The translations under genes and the position numbers were made by a program. This document shows positions 50,893-60,164 of a stretch of 64,000 bases of DNA, one piece after another. Every line of letters starts with the position of its first letter. Positions within the stretch are counted from its first letter, which is position 1. The notes beneath the pieces were generated by a model. The model searched no databases, was not told the origin of the DNA, and was given only the letters and a program-made list of their open reading frames with translations. The stretch is from Escherichia boydii (GTDB lineage: Bacteria > Pseudomonadota > Gammaproteobacteria > Enterobacterales > Enterobacteriaceae): contig CP169086.1 in the NCBI GenBank assembly GCA_041890495.1, positions 3,596,001 to 3,660,000 on the forward strand. The letters are read 5' to 3'.

Positions 50893-51132
50893 TGTAAAGC
50901 ATCCACAATAGAAGAAGGATGCCGCAGGTTTCATCAATATTACGCGATGATGAGAACCAGATGCGACGTTGGCCGGCAGGTCTTCGGGCTTGGAGGGGTA
51001 TCTAAGATACTAAGAGATGATGACTTCCCACCGAATGGCAGTGTCCGCATAACGCAATCATCGCACCTTTCCTTACCGCTGCGCGTCAGCTCCAGATTCG
51101 CACTGGATTCCCTATTAACTCACAGGACCGGC
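50893..51132 (-). promoter_or_regulatory. Cobalamin (B12) riboswitch in the btuB leader
   Basis: The 240-base leader on the minus strand carries the cobalamin-aptamer blocks of E. coli btuB: GCCGGTCCTGTGAGTTAATAG, GAATCCAGTGCGAATCTGG, the AGGAAAGGTGCGATGATTGC segment and GGACACTGCCATTCGGTGGG (the B12 box region), then the AGCCCGAAGACCTGCCGGC stem. Adenosylcobalamin binding blocks translation and lowers transcript level of btuB. Confidence 0.92.
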
Positions 51133-51201
51133 AAGTGGATGCTACAGGTTGTAACAAGTTACTGTCCAGACGTAGCTCACAAATAGGAATTCATCAAGAT
51201 C

Positions 51202-51229
51202 TGGACATCTGATGAGCAATCCCTACAAT
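51202..51229 (+). promoter_or_regulatory. trmA promoter with GC-rich discriminator
   Basis: -35 TGGACA (51202-51207) and -10 TACAAT (51224-51229) have 16-base spacing and are followed by CGCCGCG, a GC-rich discriminator like that of stringently controlled stable-RNA promoters. This fits the growth-rate control reported for E. coli trmA. Confidence 0.75.
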
Positions 51230-51260
51230 CGCCGCGTACTTTAATTTTTCAGGATACATC

Positions 51261-52361
51261 ATGACCCCCGAACACCTTCCAACAGAACAGTATGAAGCGC
51301 AGTTAGCCGAAAAAGTGGTACGTTTGCAAAGTATGATGGCACCGTTTTCTGACCTGGTTCCGGAAGTGTTTCGCTCGCCGGTCAGTCATTACCGGATGCG
51401 CGCGGAGTTCCGCATCTGGCACGATGGCGATGACCTGTATCACATCATTTTCGATCAACAAACCAAAAGCCGCATCCGCGTGGATAGCTTCCCCGCCGCC
51501 AGTGAACTTATCAACCAGTTGATGACGGCGATGATTGCGGGTGTGCGTAATAATCCCGTTCTGCGCCACAAGTTGTTCCAGATTGATTACCTCACCACGC
51601 TGAGTAATCAGGCGGTGGTTTCCCTGCTATACCATAAGAAGCTGGATGATGAGTGGCGTCAGGAAGCGGAGGCCCTGCGCGATGCACTGCGCGCGCAGAA
51701 TCTGAATGTGCATCTGATTGGTCGGGCAACGAAAACCAAAATCGAGCTGGATCAAGATTACATCGACGAGCGTCTGCCGGTCGCAGGGAAAGAGATGATC
51801 TACCGTCAGGTAGAAAACAGCTTTACCCAGCCGAACGCGGCGATGAATATTCAGATGCTGGAATGGGCGCTGGACGTAACCAAAGGCTCAAAAGGCGATT
51901 TACTGGAGCTGTACTGCGGCAACGGTAACTTTTCATTAGCGCTGGCGCGTAATTTTGATCGGGTATTAGCCACCGAAATCGCTAAGCCGTCGGTTGCTGC
52001 TGCGCAATACAACATCGCAGCTAACCATATTGATAACGTACAAATTATTCGTATGGCGGCAGAAGAATTTACTCAGGCGATGAATGGTGTGCGCGAGTTT
52101 AACCGCCTGCAAGGGATCGACTTAAAGAGTTATCAGTGCGAAACCATTTTTGTCGACCCACCGCGCAGCGGTCTGGACAGTGAAACCGAGAAAATGGTGC
52201 AGGCGTATCCGCGTATTTTGTACATCTCCTGTAACCCGGAAACGTTATGCAAGAATCTGGAAACATTAAGCCAGACGCACAAGGTCGAACGTCTGGCTCT
52301 GTTTGATCAGTTCCCCTACACGCACCATATGGAGTGCGGCGTATTACTGACCGCGAAGTAA
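51261..52361 (+). CDS. trmA: tRNA (uracil-5)-methyltransferase TrmA
   Basis: TrmA makes 5-methyluridine at position 54 of tRNA (and of tmRNA) using SAM. The 366-residue protein contains the SAM-binding [16 protein letters not shown] segment near residues 212-227, the DPPRSGLD motif near 299 and the catalytic cysteine in YISCNPETL (Cys324), with the general-base Glu near 358 in HHMECGVLL. It is divergent from btuB. The sequence is of E. coli type over its full length. Confidence 0.97.
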
Positions 52362-52366
52362 AACCC

Positions 52367-52392
52367 ATGCCGGATGCGCCAGCATCCGGCAT
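52367..52392. repeat. E. coli-type REP unit after trmA
   Basis: The palindrome ATGCCGGATGCG-CCAG-CATCCGGCAT lies between the convergent trmA and yijD stop codons. Confidence 0.85.
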
Positions 52393-52400
52393 AATACCGA

Positions 52401-52760
52401 TTACTCAGCAACTTCCTGCTTACGGTTACGCATCTTCGCGCCAATCCAGAACACCATAATGACGGAGAGTACTGCCGGGAAGAAGTTAGAGCCGATATCC
52501 GGATATTCCGCACGAACTACCGTGCTGTACAGCAGTACGCCGAGAATAAAACAGGCAGCTGCCAGACCCGGCAAGCCTACCGGCATAGTGCGATTAAGAT
52601 AACGTTGATGCAGGCAGTAAACCGTCAGCACCAGGGAAATAATCGGGAATACAGAAAATGGCACAATGGAGCTAAACAGCGCTGCGAAAGTACCATTAAT
52701 CGATAAGCCAGCAACTAACGCCAGCAGCAGCGTACCTCTATCTTGATTTGCTTGTTTCAT
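52401..52760 (-). CDS. yijD: Inner-membrane protein YijD (DUF1422)
   Basis: A 119-residue inner-membrane protein with four hydrophobic helices (for example [20 protein letters not shown] and [18 protein letters not shown]) and a basic C-terminal tail. Its start ATG overlaps the fabR stop (TAATG), so the two are translationally coupled. The function is unknown. The link to FabR suggests a tie to membrane lipid homeostasis, which is only inference. It is of E. coli type. Confidence 0.93.
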
Positions 52761-53407
52761 TACTCGTCCTTCACATTTCCCGGAATAATTGCGGTTTTCT
52801 CTTGTTCACGGCGATACCAGTAATAAGCCCCTTTCGAAATCATTCGCAGTTGCAGTACCAGTCGCTCTTCTAATTGCCGACGTTGTTCGACGCCGACGTC
52901 CAACGCCTCGGCACCCGCACTGAAGACAATTGTCACCATTGCTTCGGCTTGCGCTTCAGTAAACGCACGCGGCATATGGTTTTCGAGTTCCAGATAGTCC
53001 GCAAGTTCCGCAATGAAGTGCTGAATTTCACGCGCAACGGCGGCACGAAACGCAGCGGAGGTGCCGGAGCGTTCCCGCAATAATAACCGGAAGGCGTTAG
53101 GATTATTACCGATGAACTCCATAAATGTGGAGACCGAGGTGCGGATCACACTCCCGCCTTTGGCGATACGCTGACGCGCCTGGCGCATGAGTTGGCGTAG
53201 CATTAAACCGCTCTCATCAACCATGGTCAGACCCAGTTCGTCTACGTCGCGGAAATGCCGATAAAAAGAGGTGGGAGCAATGCCCGCTTCACGCGCCACT
53301 TCACGCAAACTCAGGCTGGCGAAGCTGCGTTCAGCACTTAATTGGCTAAATGCGGCTTCCACCAGCGAACGGCGGGTTTTTTCTTTTTGTTGCGCTCTTA
53401 CGCCCAT
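52760..53407 (-). CDS. fabR: Unsaturated fatty acid regulator FabR (TetR family)
   Basis: FabR represses fabA and fabB in response to the ratio of unsaturated to saturated acyl chains. The 215-residue protein starts [15 protein letters not shown] at 53407, preceded by a usable purine site; longer readings to 53464 or 53503 exist, and older annotations used one of them. The N-terminal TetR helix-turn-helix is clear ([20 protein letters not shown], residues ~37-56). It forms an operon with yijD and is divergent from sthA. It is of E. coli type. Confidence 0.95.
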
Positions 53408-53740
53408 CACGATGTCTGAATCCTTGCCAAAAGTACTGCTGGCACTATACCAGAGAATGAACATACTGGATTGCTCCAGTATTGTGAATGAACGGTAACG
53501 CAATAAAACATATTTACTGCAATTCTTTGGCCGGTTCTTTTACGTACAGCGGAAACCTGCCGCTTAAACGGAGAGTATCGTCGATAAAAATCCAATAAAA
53601 CGTCAGGGCAAAAGTAAGAAACAGACAAAGCAAAGGCCGCTCAGGATATAGCCAGATAAATGACGGGGATCAATTGGCTTACCCGCGATAAAATGTTACC
53701 ATTCTGTTGCTTTTATGTATAAGAACAGGTAAGCCCTACC
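53408..53740. promoter_or_regulatory. fabR/sthA divergent intergenic region
   Basis: No gene is visible in these 333 bases. A perfect 8-base inverted repeat ATACTGGA-TTGC-TCCAGTAT at 53463-53482 lies just upstream of a TATAGT hexamer (minus strand, 53449-53444) that could be the fabR -10 element; it may be an operator or a small hairpin. On the plus strand TTACCA (53696-53701) and TATAAG (53718-53723), 16 bases apart, are a weak candidate sthA promoter. Confidence 0.45.
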
Positions 53741-55141
53741 ATGCCACATTCCTACGATTACGATGCCATAGTAATAGGTTCCGGCCCCGGCGGCGAAGGC
53801 GCTGCAATGGGCCTGGTTAAGCAAGGTGCGCGCGTCGCAGTTATCGAGCGTTATCAAAATGTTGGCGGCGGTTGCACCCACTGGGGCACCATCCCGTCGA
53901 AAGCTCTCCGTCACGCCGTCAGCCGCATTATAGAATTCAATCAAAACCCACTTTACAGCGACCATTCCCGACTGCTCCGCTCTTCTTTTGCCGATATCCT
54001 TAACCATGCCGATAACGTGATTAATCAACAAACGCGCATGCGTCAGGGATTTTACGAACGTAATCACTGTGAAATATTGCAGGGAAACGCTCGCTTTGTT
54101 GACGAGCATACGTTGGCGCTGGATTGCCCGGACGGCAGCGTTGAAACACTAACCGCTGAAAAATTTGTTATTGCCTGCGGCTCTCGTCCATATCATCCAA
54201 CAGATGTTGATTTCACCCATCCACGCATTTACGACAGCGACTCAATTCTCAGCATGCACCACGAACCGCGCCATGTACTTATCTATGGTGCTGGAGTGAT
54301 CGGCTGTGAATATGCGTCGATCTTCCGCGGTATGGATGTAAAAGTGGATCTGATCAACACCCGCGATCGCCTGCTGGCATTTCTCGATCAAGAGATGTCA
54401 GATTCTCTCTCCTATCACTTCTGGAACAGTGGCGTAGTGATTCGTCACAACGAAGAGTACGAGAAGATCGAAGGCTGTGACGATGGTGTGATCATGCATC
54501 TGAAGTCGGGTAAAAAACTGAAAGCTGACTGCCTGCTCTATGCCAACGGTCGCACCGGTAATACCGATTCGCTGGCGTTACAGAACATTGGGCTAGAAAC
54601 TGACAGCCGCGGACAGCTGAAGGTCAACAGCATGTATCAGACCGCACAGCCACACGTTTACGCGGTGGGCGACGTGATTGGTTATCCGAGCCTGGCGTCG
54701 GCGGCCTATGACCAGGGGCGCATTGCCGCGCAGGCGCTGGTAAAAGGCGAAGCCACCGCACATCTGATTGAAGATATCCCTACCGGTATTTACACCATCC
54801 CGGAAATCAGCTCTGTGGGCAAAACCGAACAGCAGCTGACCGCAATGAAAGTGCCATATGAAGTGGGCCGCGCCCAGTTTAAACATCTGGCACGCGCACA
54901 AATCGTCGGCATGAACGTGGGCACGCTGAAAATTTTGTTCCATCGGGAAACAAAAGAGATTCTGGGTATTCACTGCTTTGGCGAGCGCGCTGCCGAAATT
55001 ATTCATATCGGTCAGGCGATTATGGAACAGAAAGGTGGCGGCAACACTATTGAGTACTTCGTCAACACCACCTTTAACTACCCGACGATGGCGGAAGCCT
55101 ATCGGGTAGCTGCGTTAAACGGTTTAAACCGCCTGTTTTAA
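53741..55141 (+). CDS. sthA: Soluble pyridine nucleotide transhydrogenase SthA
   Basis: SthA (UdhA) is a cytosolic FAD enzyme that mainly reoxidises NADPH with NAD+. The 466-residue protein has the dinucleotide motif IGSGPGGEGAAMG near the N-terminus, GAGVIGCEYASIF near 185 and YAVGDVIGYP near 307. At the position of the redox disulfide of glutathione reductase it reads GGCTHWGTIPSK, so the second cysteine is Thr, as is typical of SthA and a clear difference from Gor in this window. Its end overlaps the convergent oxyR end by 18 bases, as in E. coli. It is of E. coli type. Confidence 0.97.
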   Translation: MPHSYDYDAIVIGSGPGGEGAAMGLVKQGARVAVIERYQNVGGGCTHWGTIPSKALRHAVSRIIEFNQNPLYSDHSRLLRSSFADILNHADNVINQQTRMRQGFYERNHCEILQGNARFVDEHTLALDCPDGSVETLTAEKFVIACGSRPYHPTDVDFTHPRIYDSDSILSMHHEPRHVLIYGAGVIGCEYASIFRGMDVKVDLINTRDRLLAFLDQEMSDSLSYHFWNSGVVIRHNEEYEKIEGCDDGVIMHLKSGKKLKADCLLYANGRTGNTDSLALQNIGLETDSRGQLKVNSMYQTAQPHVYAVGDVIGYPSLASAAYDQGRIAAQALVKGEATAHLIEDIPTGIYTIPEISSVGKTEQQLTAMKVPYEVGRAQFKHLARAQIVGMNVGTLKILFHRETKEILGIHCFGERAAEIIHIGQAIMEQKGGGNTIEYFVNTTFNYPTMAEAYRVAALNGLNRLF

Positions 55142-56041
55142 AACTTTATCGAAATGGCCATCCATTCTTGCGCGGATGGCCTCTGCCAGCTGCTCATAGC
55201 GGCTGCGCAGCGGTGAGCCAGGACGATAAACCAGGCCAATAGTGCGGCGTGGTTCCGGCTTAATGCACGGCAGATAAACAACCCCATCGCGTTTGCGCTC
55301 CGGCGGCACAGCCAGCGCTGGCAGTAAAGTGATCCCGCTACCTGCCGCCACCATGTTGCGCAGAGTTTCCAGGCTGGTCGCGCGGAAGTGTGTATCTTCA
55401 TCCGCCCCGGCTTCAAAACAGAAACCCATTGCCTGATCGCGCAAACAGTGACCATCTTCCAGCATCAGCAGTTTTTCCCCTGCCAGATCGGCCATCGGTA
55501 CGCATTCGCGGTTCGCCCACGGGTGATCTTCATAGATAGCCAGCAACATTGGCTCATCAAACAACGGCACTTCAATGAATGCTTCGCTCTCTTTCACCAG
55601 CGCGAGGATCACGCAATCGAGTTTGCCGCTGTCCAGTTGCGCCAGTAACTGGTGGGTCTGTGCTTCATGCAGATACATTTCCAGCTTTGGAAAGGTCTGG
55701 TGCAGCATAGGGATAATATGCGGTAGCAGGTACGGTCCAACTGTGGGAATCAAACCAATGTGCAGCGGTCCGGACATCGTCTCGCCCTGCTGGCTTGCCA
55801 TCTCTTTAAGGACTTTCACCTCACGCAGCACGGTACGCGCCTGATCCACCAGCAGCATTCCCGCCTGGGTGAACAACACTTTACGGCTGGTCCGCTCCAG
55901 CAACATCACGCCCAGCTCATCTTCCAGCTTACGAATTTGCCCGCTAAGCGTCGGCTGGCTAACGTGGCAGGAATCTGCCGCACGCCGAAAATGGCGGTGT
56001 TCAGCCAATGCCACCAGGTACTCAAGATCACGAATATTCAT
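55124..56041 (-). CDS. oxyR: Hydrogen peroxide-sensing LysR regulator OxyR
   Basis: OxyR senses H2O2 by forming a Cys199-Cys208 disulfide and then activates katG, gor, ahpCF, oxyS and others. The 305-residue protein starts MNIRDLEYLVALAEHRHF at 56041. The helix-turn-helix is HFRRAADSCHVSQPTLSGQI (~17-36). The sensing cysteines are in DGHCLRDQAMGFC at the expected places. It is convergent with sthA and divergent from the OxyS gene; the shared intergenic region holds the OxyR site through which it represses itself. Two of its usual targets, gor and katG, are also in this window. It is of E. coli type. Confidence 0.97.
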   Translation of the reverse strand: MNIRDLEYLVALAEHRHFRRAADSCHVSQPTLSGQIRKLEDELGVMLLERTSRKVLFTQAGMLLVDQARTVLREVKVLKEMASQQGETMSGPLHIGLIPTVGPYLLPHIIPMLHQTFPKLEMYLHEAQTHQLLAQLDSGKLDCVILALVKESEAFIEVPLFDEPMLLAIYEDHPWANRECVPMADLAGEKLLMLEDGHCLRDQAMGFCFEAGADEDTHFRATSLETLRNMVAAGSGITLLPALAVPPERKRDGVVYLPCIKPEPRRTIGLVYRPGSPLRSRYEQLAEAIRARMDGHFDKVLKQAV

Positions 56042-56060
56042 TATCCATCCTCCATCGCCA

Positions 56061-56106
56061 CGATAGTTCATGGCGATAGGTAGAATAGCAATGAACGATT
56101 ATCCCT
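56061..56106. promoter_or_regulatory. OxyR-binding site between oxyR and oxyS
   Basis: Spaced ATAG/CTAT-type elements (GATAGTTCATGG, CGATAGGTAGAATAG and CCCTATC) lie within the 95-base oxyR-oxyS gap, as in the four-element OxyR sites. Bound OxyR represses oxyR and, when oxidised, activates oxyS, whose -10-like GATAAT lies at about 56123-56128. Confidence 0.8.
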
Positions 56107-56136
56107 ATCAAGCATTCTGACTGATAATTGCTCACA

Positions 56137-56245
56137 GAAACGGAGCGGCACCTCTTTTAACCCTTGAAGTCACTGCCCGTTTCGAGAGTTTCTCAACTCG
56201 AATAACTAAAGCCAACGTGAACTTTTGCGGATCTCCAGGATCCGC
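56137..56245 (+). ncRNA. oxyS: OxyS small regulatory RNA
   Basis: A stretch of exactly 109 bases begins GAAACGGAGCGGCACCTC, has the central CGAGAGTTTCTCAACTCG hairpin, and ends in the terminator stem GCGGATCTCCAGGATCCGC followed by eight Ts. This is the OxyS sequence I know from E. coli, without visible change. OxyS is an Hfq-dependent sRNA induced by peroxide that represses fhlA, rpoS, nusG and other mRNAs. It is transcribed away from oxyR. Confidence 0.96.
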
Positions 56246-56525
56246 TTTTTTTTGCATAAAAAAGCCGGCGATAAAAGCAAAATGGCAATCGCAGTTGCCA
56301 TTTTTAGTGATTAATCCCTTTCCCCTGAAGATTTTCATAAGCATCTCTTATCTGGCGCAATGCGAATTAAATTTCGTAAATTGCCCTCATTTATTCGTTT
56401 GCTGAACCGTTTTCGCAGCAATTGACGACGGGGGTTTTACGTGGCTTTATAAAGGGAGATGACAAAATAATGTCCAGAAAATTTTCGCCTGGGCATAAAC
56501 AAAAAGATGGGGTGTCTGGGGTAAT
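56246..56525 (+). promoter_or_regulatory. ppc upstream region, with a hairpin; argECBH absent
   Basis: After the OxyS terminator there is one hairpin with a T run, AATGGCAATCGCAGTTGCCATTTTT (arms AATGGCAA/TTGCCATT, 56279-56306), then an AT-rich stretch leading to the GGGGTGTCTGGGGTAAT leader of ppc, which I recognise from E. coli. In E. coli the argH-argB-argC and argE genes lie between oxyS and ppc; no trace of their coding sequence is visible in these 280 bases. Confidence 0.7.
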
Positions 56526-59177
56526 ATGAACGAACAATATTCCGCATTGCGTAGTAATGTCAGTATGCTCGGCAAAGTGCTGGGAGAAACCATCAAGGAT
56601 GCGTTGGGAGAACACATTCTTGAACGCGTAGAAACTATCCGTAAGTTGTCGAAATCTTCACGCGCTGGCAATGATGCTAACCGCCAGGAGTTGCTCACCA
56701 CCTTACAAAATTTGTCGAACGACGAGCTGCTGCCCGTTGCGCGTGCGTTTAGTCAGTTCCTGAACCTGGCCAACACCGCCGAGCAATACCACAGCATTTC
56801 GCCGAAAGGCGAAGCTGCCAGCAACCCGGAAGTGATCGCCCGCACCCTGCGTAAACTGAAAAACCAGCCGGAACTGAGCGAAGACACCATCAAAAAAGCA
56901 GTGGAATCGCTGTCGCTGGAACTGGTCCTCACGGCTCACCCAACCGAAATTACCCGTCGTACACTGATCCACAAAATGGTAGAAGTGAACGCCTGTTTAA
57001 AACAGCTCGATAACAAAGATATCGCTGACTACGAACACAACCAGCTGATGCGTCGCCTGCGCCAGTTGATCGCCCAGTCATGGCATACCGATGAAATCCG
57101 TAAGCTGCGTCCAAGCCCGGTAGATGAAGCCAAATGGGGCTTTGCCGTAGTGGAAAACAGCCTGTGGCAAGGCGTACCAAATTACCTGCGCGAACTGAAC
57201 GAACAACTGGAAGAGAACCTCGGCTACAAACTGCCCGTCGAATTTGTTCCGGTCCGTTTTACTTCGTGGATGGGCGGCGACCGCGACGGCAACCCGAACG
57301 TCACTGCCGATATCACCCGCCACGTCCTGCTACTCAGCCGCTGGAAAGCCACCGATTTGTTCCTGAAAGATATTCAGGTGCTGGTTTCTGAACTGTCGAT
57401 GGTTGAAGCGACCCCTGAACTGCTGGCGCTGGTTGGCGAAGAAGGTGCCGCAGAACCGTATCGCTATCTGATGAAAAACCTGCGTTCTCGCCTGATGGCG
57501 ACACAGGCATGGCTGGAAGCGCGCCTGAAAGGCGAAGAACTGCCAAAACCAGAAGGCCTGCTGACACAAAACGAAGAACTGTGGGAACCGCTCTACGCTT
57601 GCTACCAGTCACTTCAGGCGTGTGGCATGGGTATTATCGCCAACGGCGATCTGCTCGACACCCTGCGCCGCGTGAAATGTTTCGGCGTACCGCTGGTCCG
57701 TATTGATATCCGTCAGGAGAGCACGCGTCATACCGAAGCGCTGGGCGAGCTGACCCGCTACCTCGGTATCGGCGACTACGAAAGCTGGTCAGAGGCCGAC
57801 AAACAGGCGTTCCTGATCCGCGAACTGAACTCCAAACGTCCGCTTCTGCCGCGCAACTGGCAACCAAGCGCCGAAACGCGCGAAGTGCTCGATACCTGCC
57901 AGGTGATTGCCGAAGCACCGCAAGGCTCCATTGCCGCCTACGTGATCTCGATGGCGAAAACGCCGTCCGACGTACTGGCTGTCCACCTGCTGCTGAAAGA
58001 AGCGGGTATCGGGTTTGCGATGCCGGTTGCTCCGCTGTTTGAAACCCTCGATGATCTGAACAACGCCAACGATGTCATGACCCAGCTGCTCAATATTGAC
58101 TGGTATCGTGGCCTGATTCAGGGCAAACAGATGGTGATGATTGGCTATTCCGACTCAGCAAAAGATGCGGGAGTGATGGCAGCTTCCTGGGCGCAATATC
58201 AGGCACAGGATGCATTAATCAAAACCTGCGAAAAAGCGGGTATTGAGCTGACGTTGTTCCACGGTCGCGGCGGTTCCATTGGTCGCGGCGGCGCACCTGC
58301 TCATGCGGCGCTGCTGTCACAACCGCCAGGAAGCCTGAAAGGCGGCCTGCGCGTAACCGAACAGGGCGAGATGATCCGCTTTAAATATGGTCTGCCAGAA
58401 ATCACCGTCAGCAGCCTGTCGCTTTATACCGGGGCGATTCTGGAAGCCAACCTGCTGCCACCGCCGGAGCCGAAAGAGAGCTGGCGTCGCATTATGGATG
58501 AACTGTCAGTCATCTCCTGCGATGTCTACCGCGGCTACGTACGTGAAAACAAAGATTTTGTGCCTTACTTCCGCTCCGCTACGCCGGAACAAGAACTGGG
58601 CAAACTGCCGTTGGGTTCACGTCCGGCGAAACGTCGCCCAACCGGCGGCGTCGAGTCACTACGCGCCATTCCGTGGATCTTCGCCTGGACGCAAAACCGT
58701 CTGATGCTCCCCGCCTGGCTGGGTGCAGGTACGGCGCTGCAAAAAGTGGTCGAAGACGGCAAACAGAGCGAGCTGGAGGCTATGTGCCGCGATTGGCCAT
58801 TCTTCTCGACGCGTCTCGGCATGCTGGAGATGGTCTTCGCCAAAGCAGACCTGTGGCTGGCGGAATACTATGACCAACGCCTGGTAGACAAAGCACTGTG
58901 GCCGTTAGGTAAAGAGTTACGCAACCTGCAAGAAGAAGACATCAAAGTGGTGCTGGCGATTGCCAACGATTCCCATCTAATGGCCGATCTGCCGTGGATT
59001 GCAGAGTCTATTCAGCTACGGAATATTTACACCGACCCGCTGAACGTATTGCAGGCCGAGTTGCTGCACCGCTCCCGCCAGGCAGAAAAAGAAGGCCAGG
59101 AACCGGATCCTCGCGTCGAACAAGCGTTAATGGTCACTATTGCCGGGATTGCGGCAGGTATGCGTAATACCGGCTAA
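56526..59177 (+). CDS. ppc: Phosphoenolpyruvate carboxylase
   Basis: Ppc carboxylates phosphoenolpyruvate with bicarbonate to oxaloacetate, refilling the TCA cycle; acetyl-CoA and fructose bisphosphate activate it and aspartate inhibits it. The 883-residue protein has the catalytic His138 in LTAHPTEITRR, the glycine-rich FHGRGGSIGRGG loop near residue 587, QGEMIRFKYG, and the C-terminal MRNTG that contributes to the aspartate site. It is full length and of E. coli type throughout. Confidence 0.97.
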   Translation: MNEQYSALRSNVSMLGKVLGETIKDALGEHILERVETIRKLSKSSRAGNDANRQELLTTLQNLSNDELLPVARAFSQFLNLANTAEQYHSISPKGEAASNPEVIARTLRKLKNQPELSEDTIKKAVESLSLELVLTAHPTEITRRTLIHKMVEVNACLKQLDNKDIADYEHNQLMRRLRQLIAQSWHTDEIRKLRPSPVDEAKWGFAVVENSLWQGVPNYLRELNEQLEENLGYKLPVEFVPVRFTSWMGGDRDGNPNVTADITRHVLLLSRWKATDLFLKDIQVLVSELSMVEATPELLALVGEEGAAEPYRYLMKNLRSRLMATQAWLEARLKGEELPKPEGLLTQNEELWEPLYACYQSLQACGMGIIANGDLLDTLRRVKCFGVPLVRIDIRQESTRHTEALGELTRYLGIGDYESWSEADKQAFLIRELNSKRPLLPRNWQPSAETREVLDTCQVIAEAPQGSIAAYVISMAKTPSDVLAVHLLLKEAGIGFAMPVAPLFETLDDLNNANDVMTQLLNIDWYRGLIQGKQMVMIGYSDSAKDAGVMAASWAQYQAQDALIKTCEKAGIELTLFHGRGGSIGRGGAPAHAALLSQPPGSLKGGLRVTEQGEMIRFKYGLPEITVSSLSLYTGAILEANLLPPPEPKESWRRIMDELSVISCDVYRGYVRENKDFVPYFRSATPEQELGKLPLGSRPAKRRPTGGVESLRAIPWIFAWTQNRLMLPAWLGAGTALQKVVEDGKQSELEAMCRDWPFFSTRLGMLEMVFAKADLWLAEYYDQRLVDKALWPLGKELRNLQEEDIKVVLAIANDSHLMADLPWIAESIQLRNIYTDPLNVLQAELLHRSRQAEKEGQEPDPRVEQALMVTIAGIAAGMRNTG

Positions 59178-59183
59178 TACTAT

Positions 59184-59254
59184 ATGCCTGACGGCGCCGC
59201 GCTTTCCCGGGCCTACGTTAAGTAGCCCGGGTAAGCGTTAGCGCCACCCGGCAC
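59184..59254. repeat. Double REP-like palindrome, non-E. coli type
   Basis: TGCCTGACGGCGCCGCGC ... CCCGGGCCTACG and the inverse AGTAGCCCGGGTAAGCGTTAGCGCCACCCGGCA are head-to-head copies of the element at 66-101. They lie just beyond ppc at the point where E. coli-type sequence ends. Confidence 0.75.
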
Positions 59255-59271
59255 ATTTCGGTAGTCTTCTC

Positions 59272-60036
59272 ATGCATTCCGACATCATCCGAATTTTGTC
59301 AGACCTGGTAAACCGCACGTTACCGCTGGGTCAGATTCATTTCTCAGCTATGGCTGAACAGCATCCCCGAACATCTCCCTGCCTCGTCATTACCCTTGAT
59401 AACCCCTGTGAGGCGATATTTTCATCCATTGGACACTTAACGCATCCATCGCCAAACGCCCTGAGCATACATTTCGGTAAGCAGCTGCTGACAATCGAGT
59501 TACAGCATGACAATACGCTTTTGCAGCAGCTCCAGGTTGCCCGCCGCGGTCCACGAACGGGTGCTTTTCTTCTGCAGACGCTAACCGAATTACAGATGCA
59601 GCCGGATGAGCAAAACACCGCGATACTGGTGGTATTAAGCTTGCTCAGCCACTGCAGGGATCTACTTGGCAGCGATATCCACACCGCCAGCCGCAGCCGC
59701 GCGCTGTTTGAGGCCATTCGCCGCTTCATCGAAGAACATCATGCTTCGGCGTTAACCCGTGAATCTGTGGCGCAGGCGTTCTACATCTCGCCAAACTACC
59801 TCTCCCACCTCTTTCAGAAGACAGGCAACGTGGGGTTCAACGAATTCCTGACGCAAACGCGACTCGAACACGCGCGCCAGCTGCTGAAAGGCTACGATCT
59901 TAAAATCAAAGATATCGCCGCAACCTGTGGGTTTACAGACAGCAATTACTTCTGCCGTCTCTTTCGAAAGCACACCGAACGTTCCCCCTCCGAATATCGT
60001 CGCCAGTATCACAGCGAGCTGATCGCTAAAAAATAG
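59272..60036 (+). CDS. AraC-family transcriptional regulator
   Basis: The 254-residue protein has a C-terminal AraC/XylS DNA-binding domain with both helix-turn-helices: LTRESVAQAFYISPNYLSHL near residues 162-181 and IKDIAATCGFTDSNYFCRLF near 211-230, ending in the usual SPSEYRRQYH. The N-terminal ~140 residues look like a small cupin-type sensing domain with no residues I can assign. It is not YijO, the AraC-type gene of this neighbourhood in K-12, as I remember that sequence. It lies upstream of fsaB-gldA in the same direction with a 128-base gap and may regulate them; this is inference from position. Confidence 0.82.
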   Translation: MHSDIIRILSDLVNRTLPLGQIHFSAMAEQHPRTSPCLVITLDNPCEAIFSSIGHLTHPSPNALSIHFGKQLLTIELQHDNTLLQQLQVARRGPRTGAFLLQTLTELQMQPDEQNTAILVVLSLLSHCRDLLGSDIHTASRSRALFEAIRRFIEEHHASALTRESVAQAFYISPNYLSHLFQKTGNVGFNEFLTQTRLEHARQLLKGYDLKIKDIAATCGFTDSNYFCRLFRKHTERSPSEYRRQYHSELIAKK

Positions 60037-60164
60037 CATTGTGATCGCTCTCGCACTTCGCTAAGGACATTACATTTATCCAGTATTTGGCAAAATTGGC
60101 CTGTATCCGCCCTGCCTGCCCGCGCCTTATCCTTGATTCAACCTTTCTGACTTAAGGAAAAATA

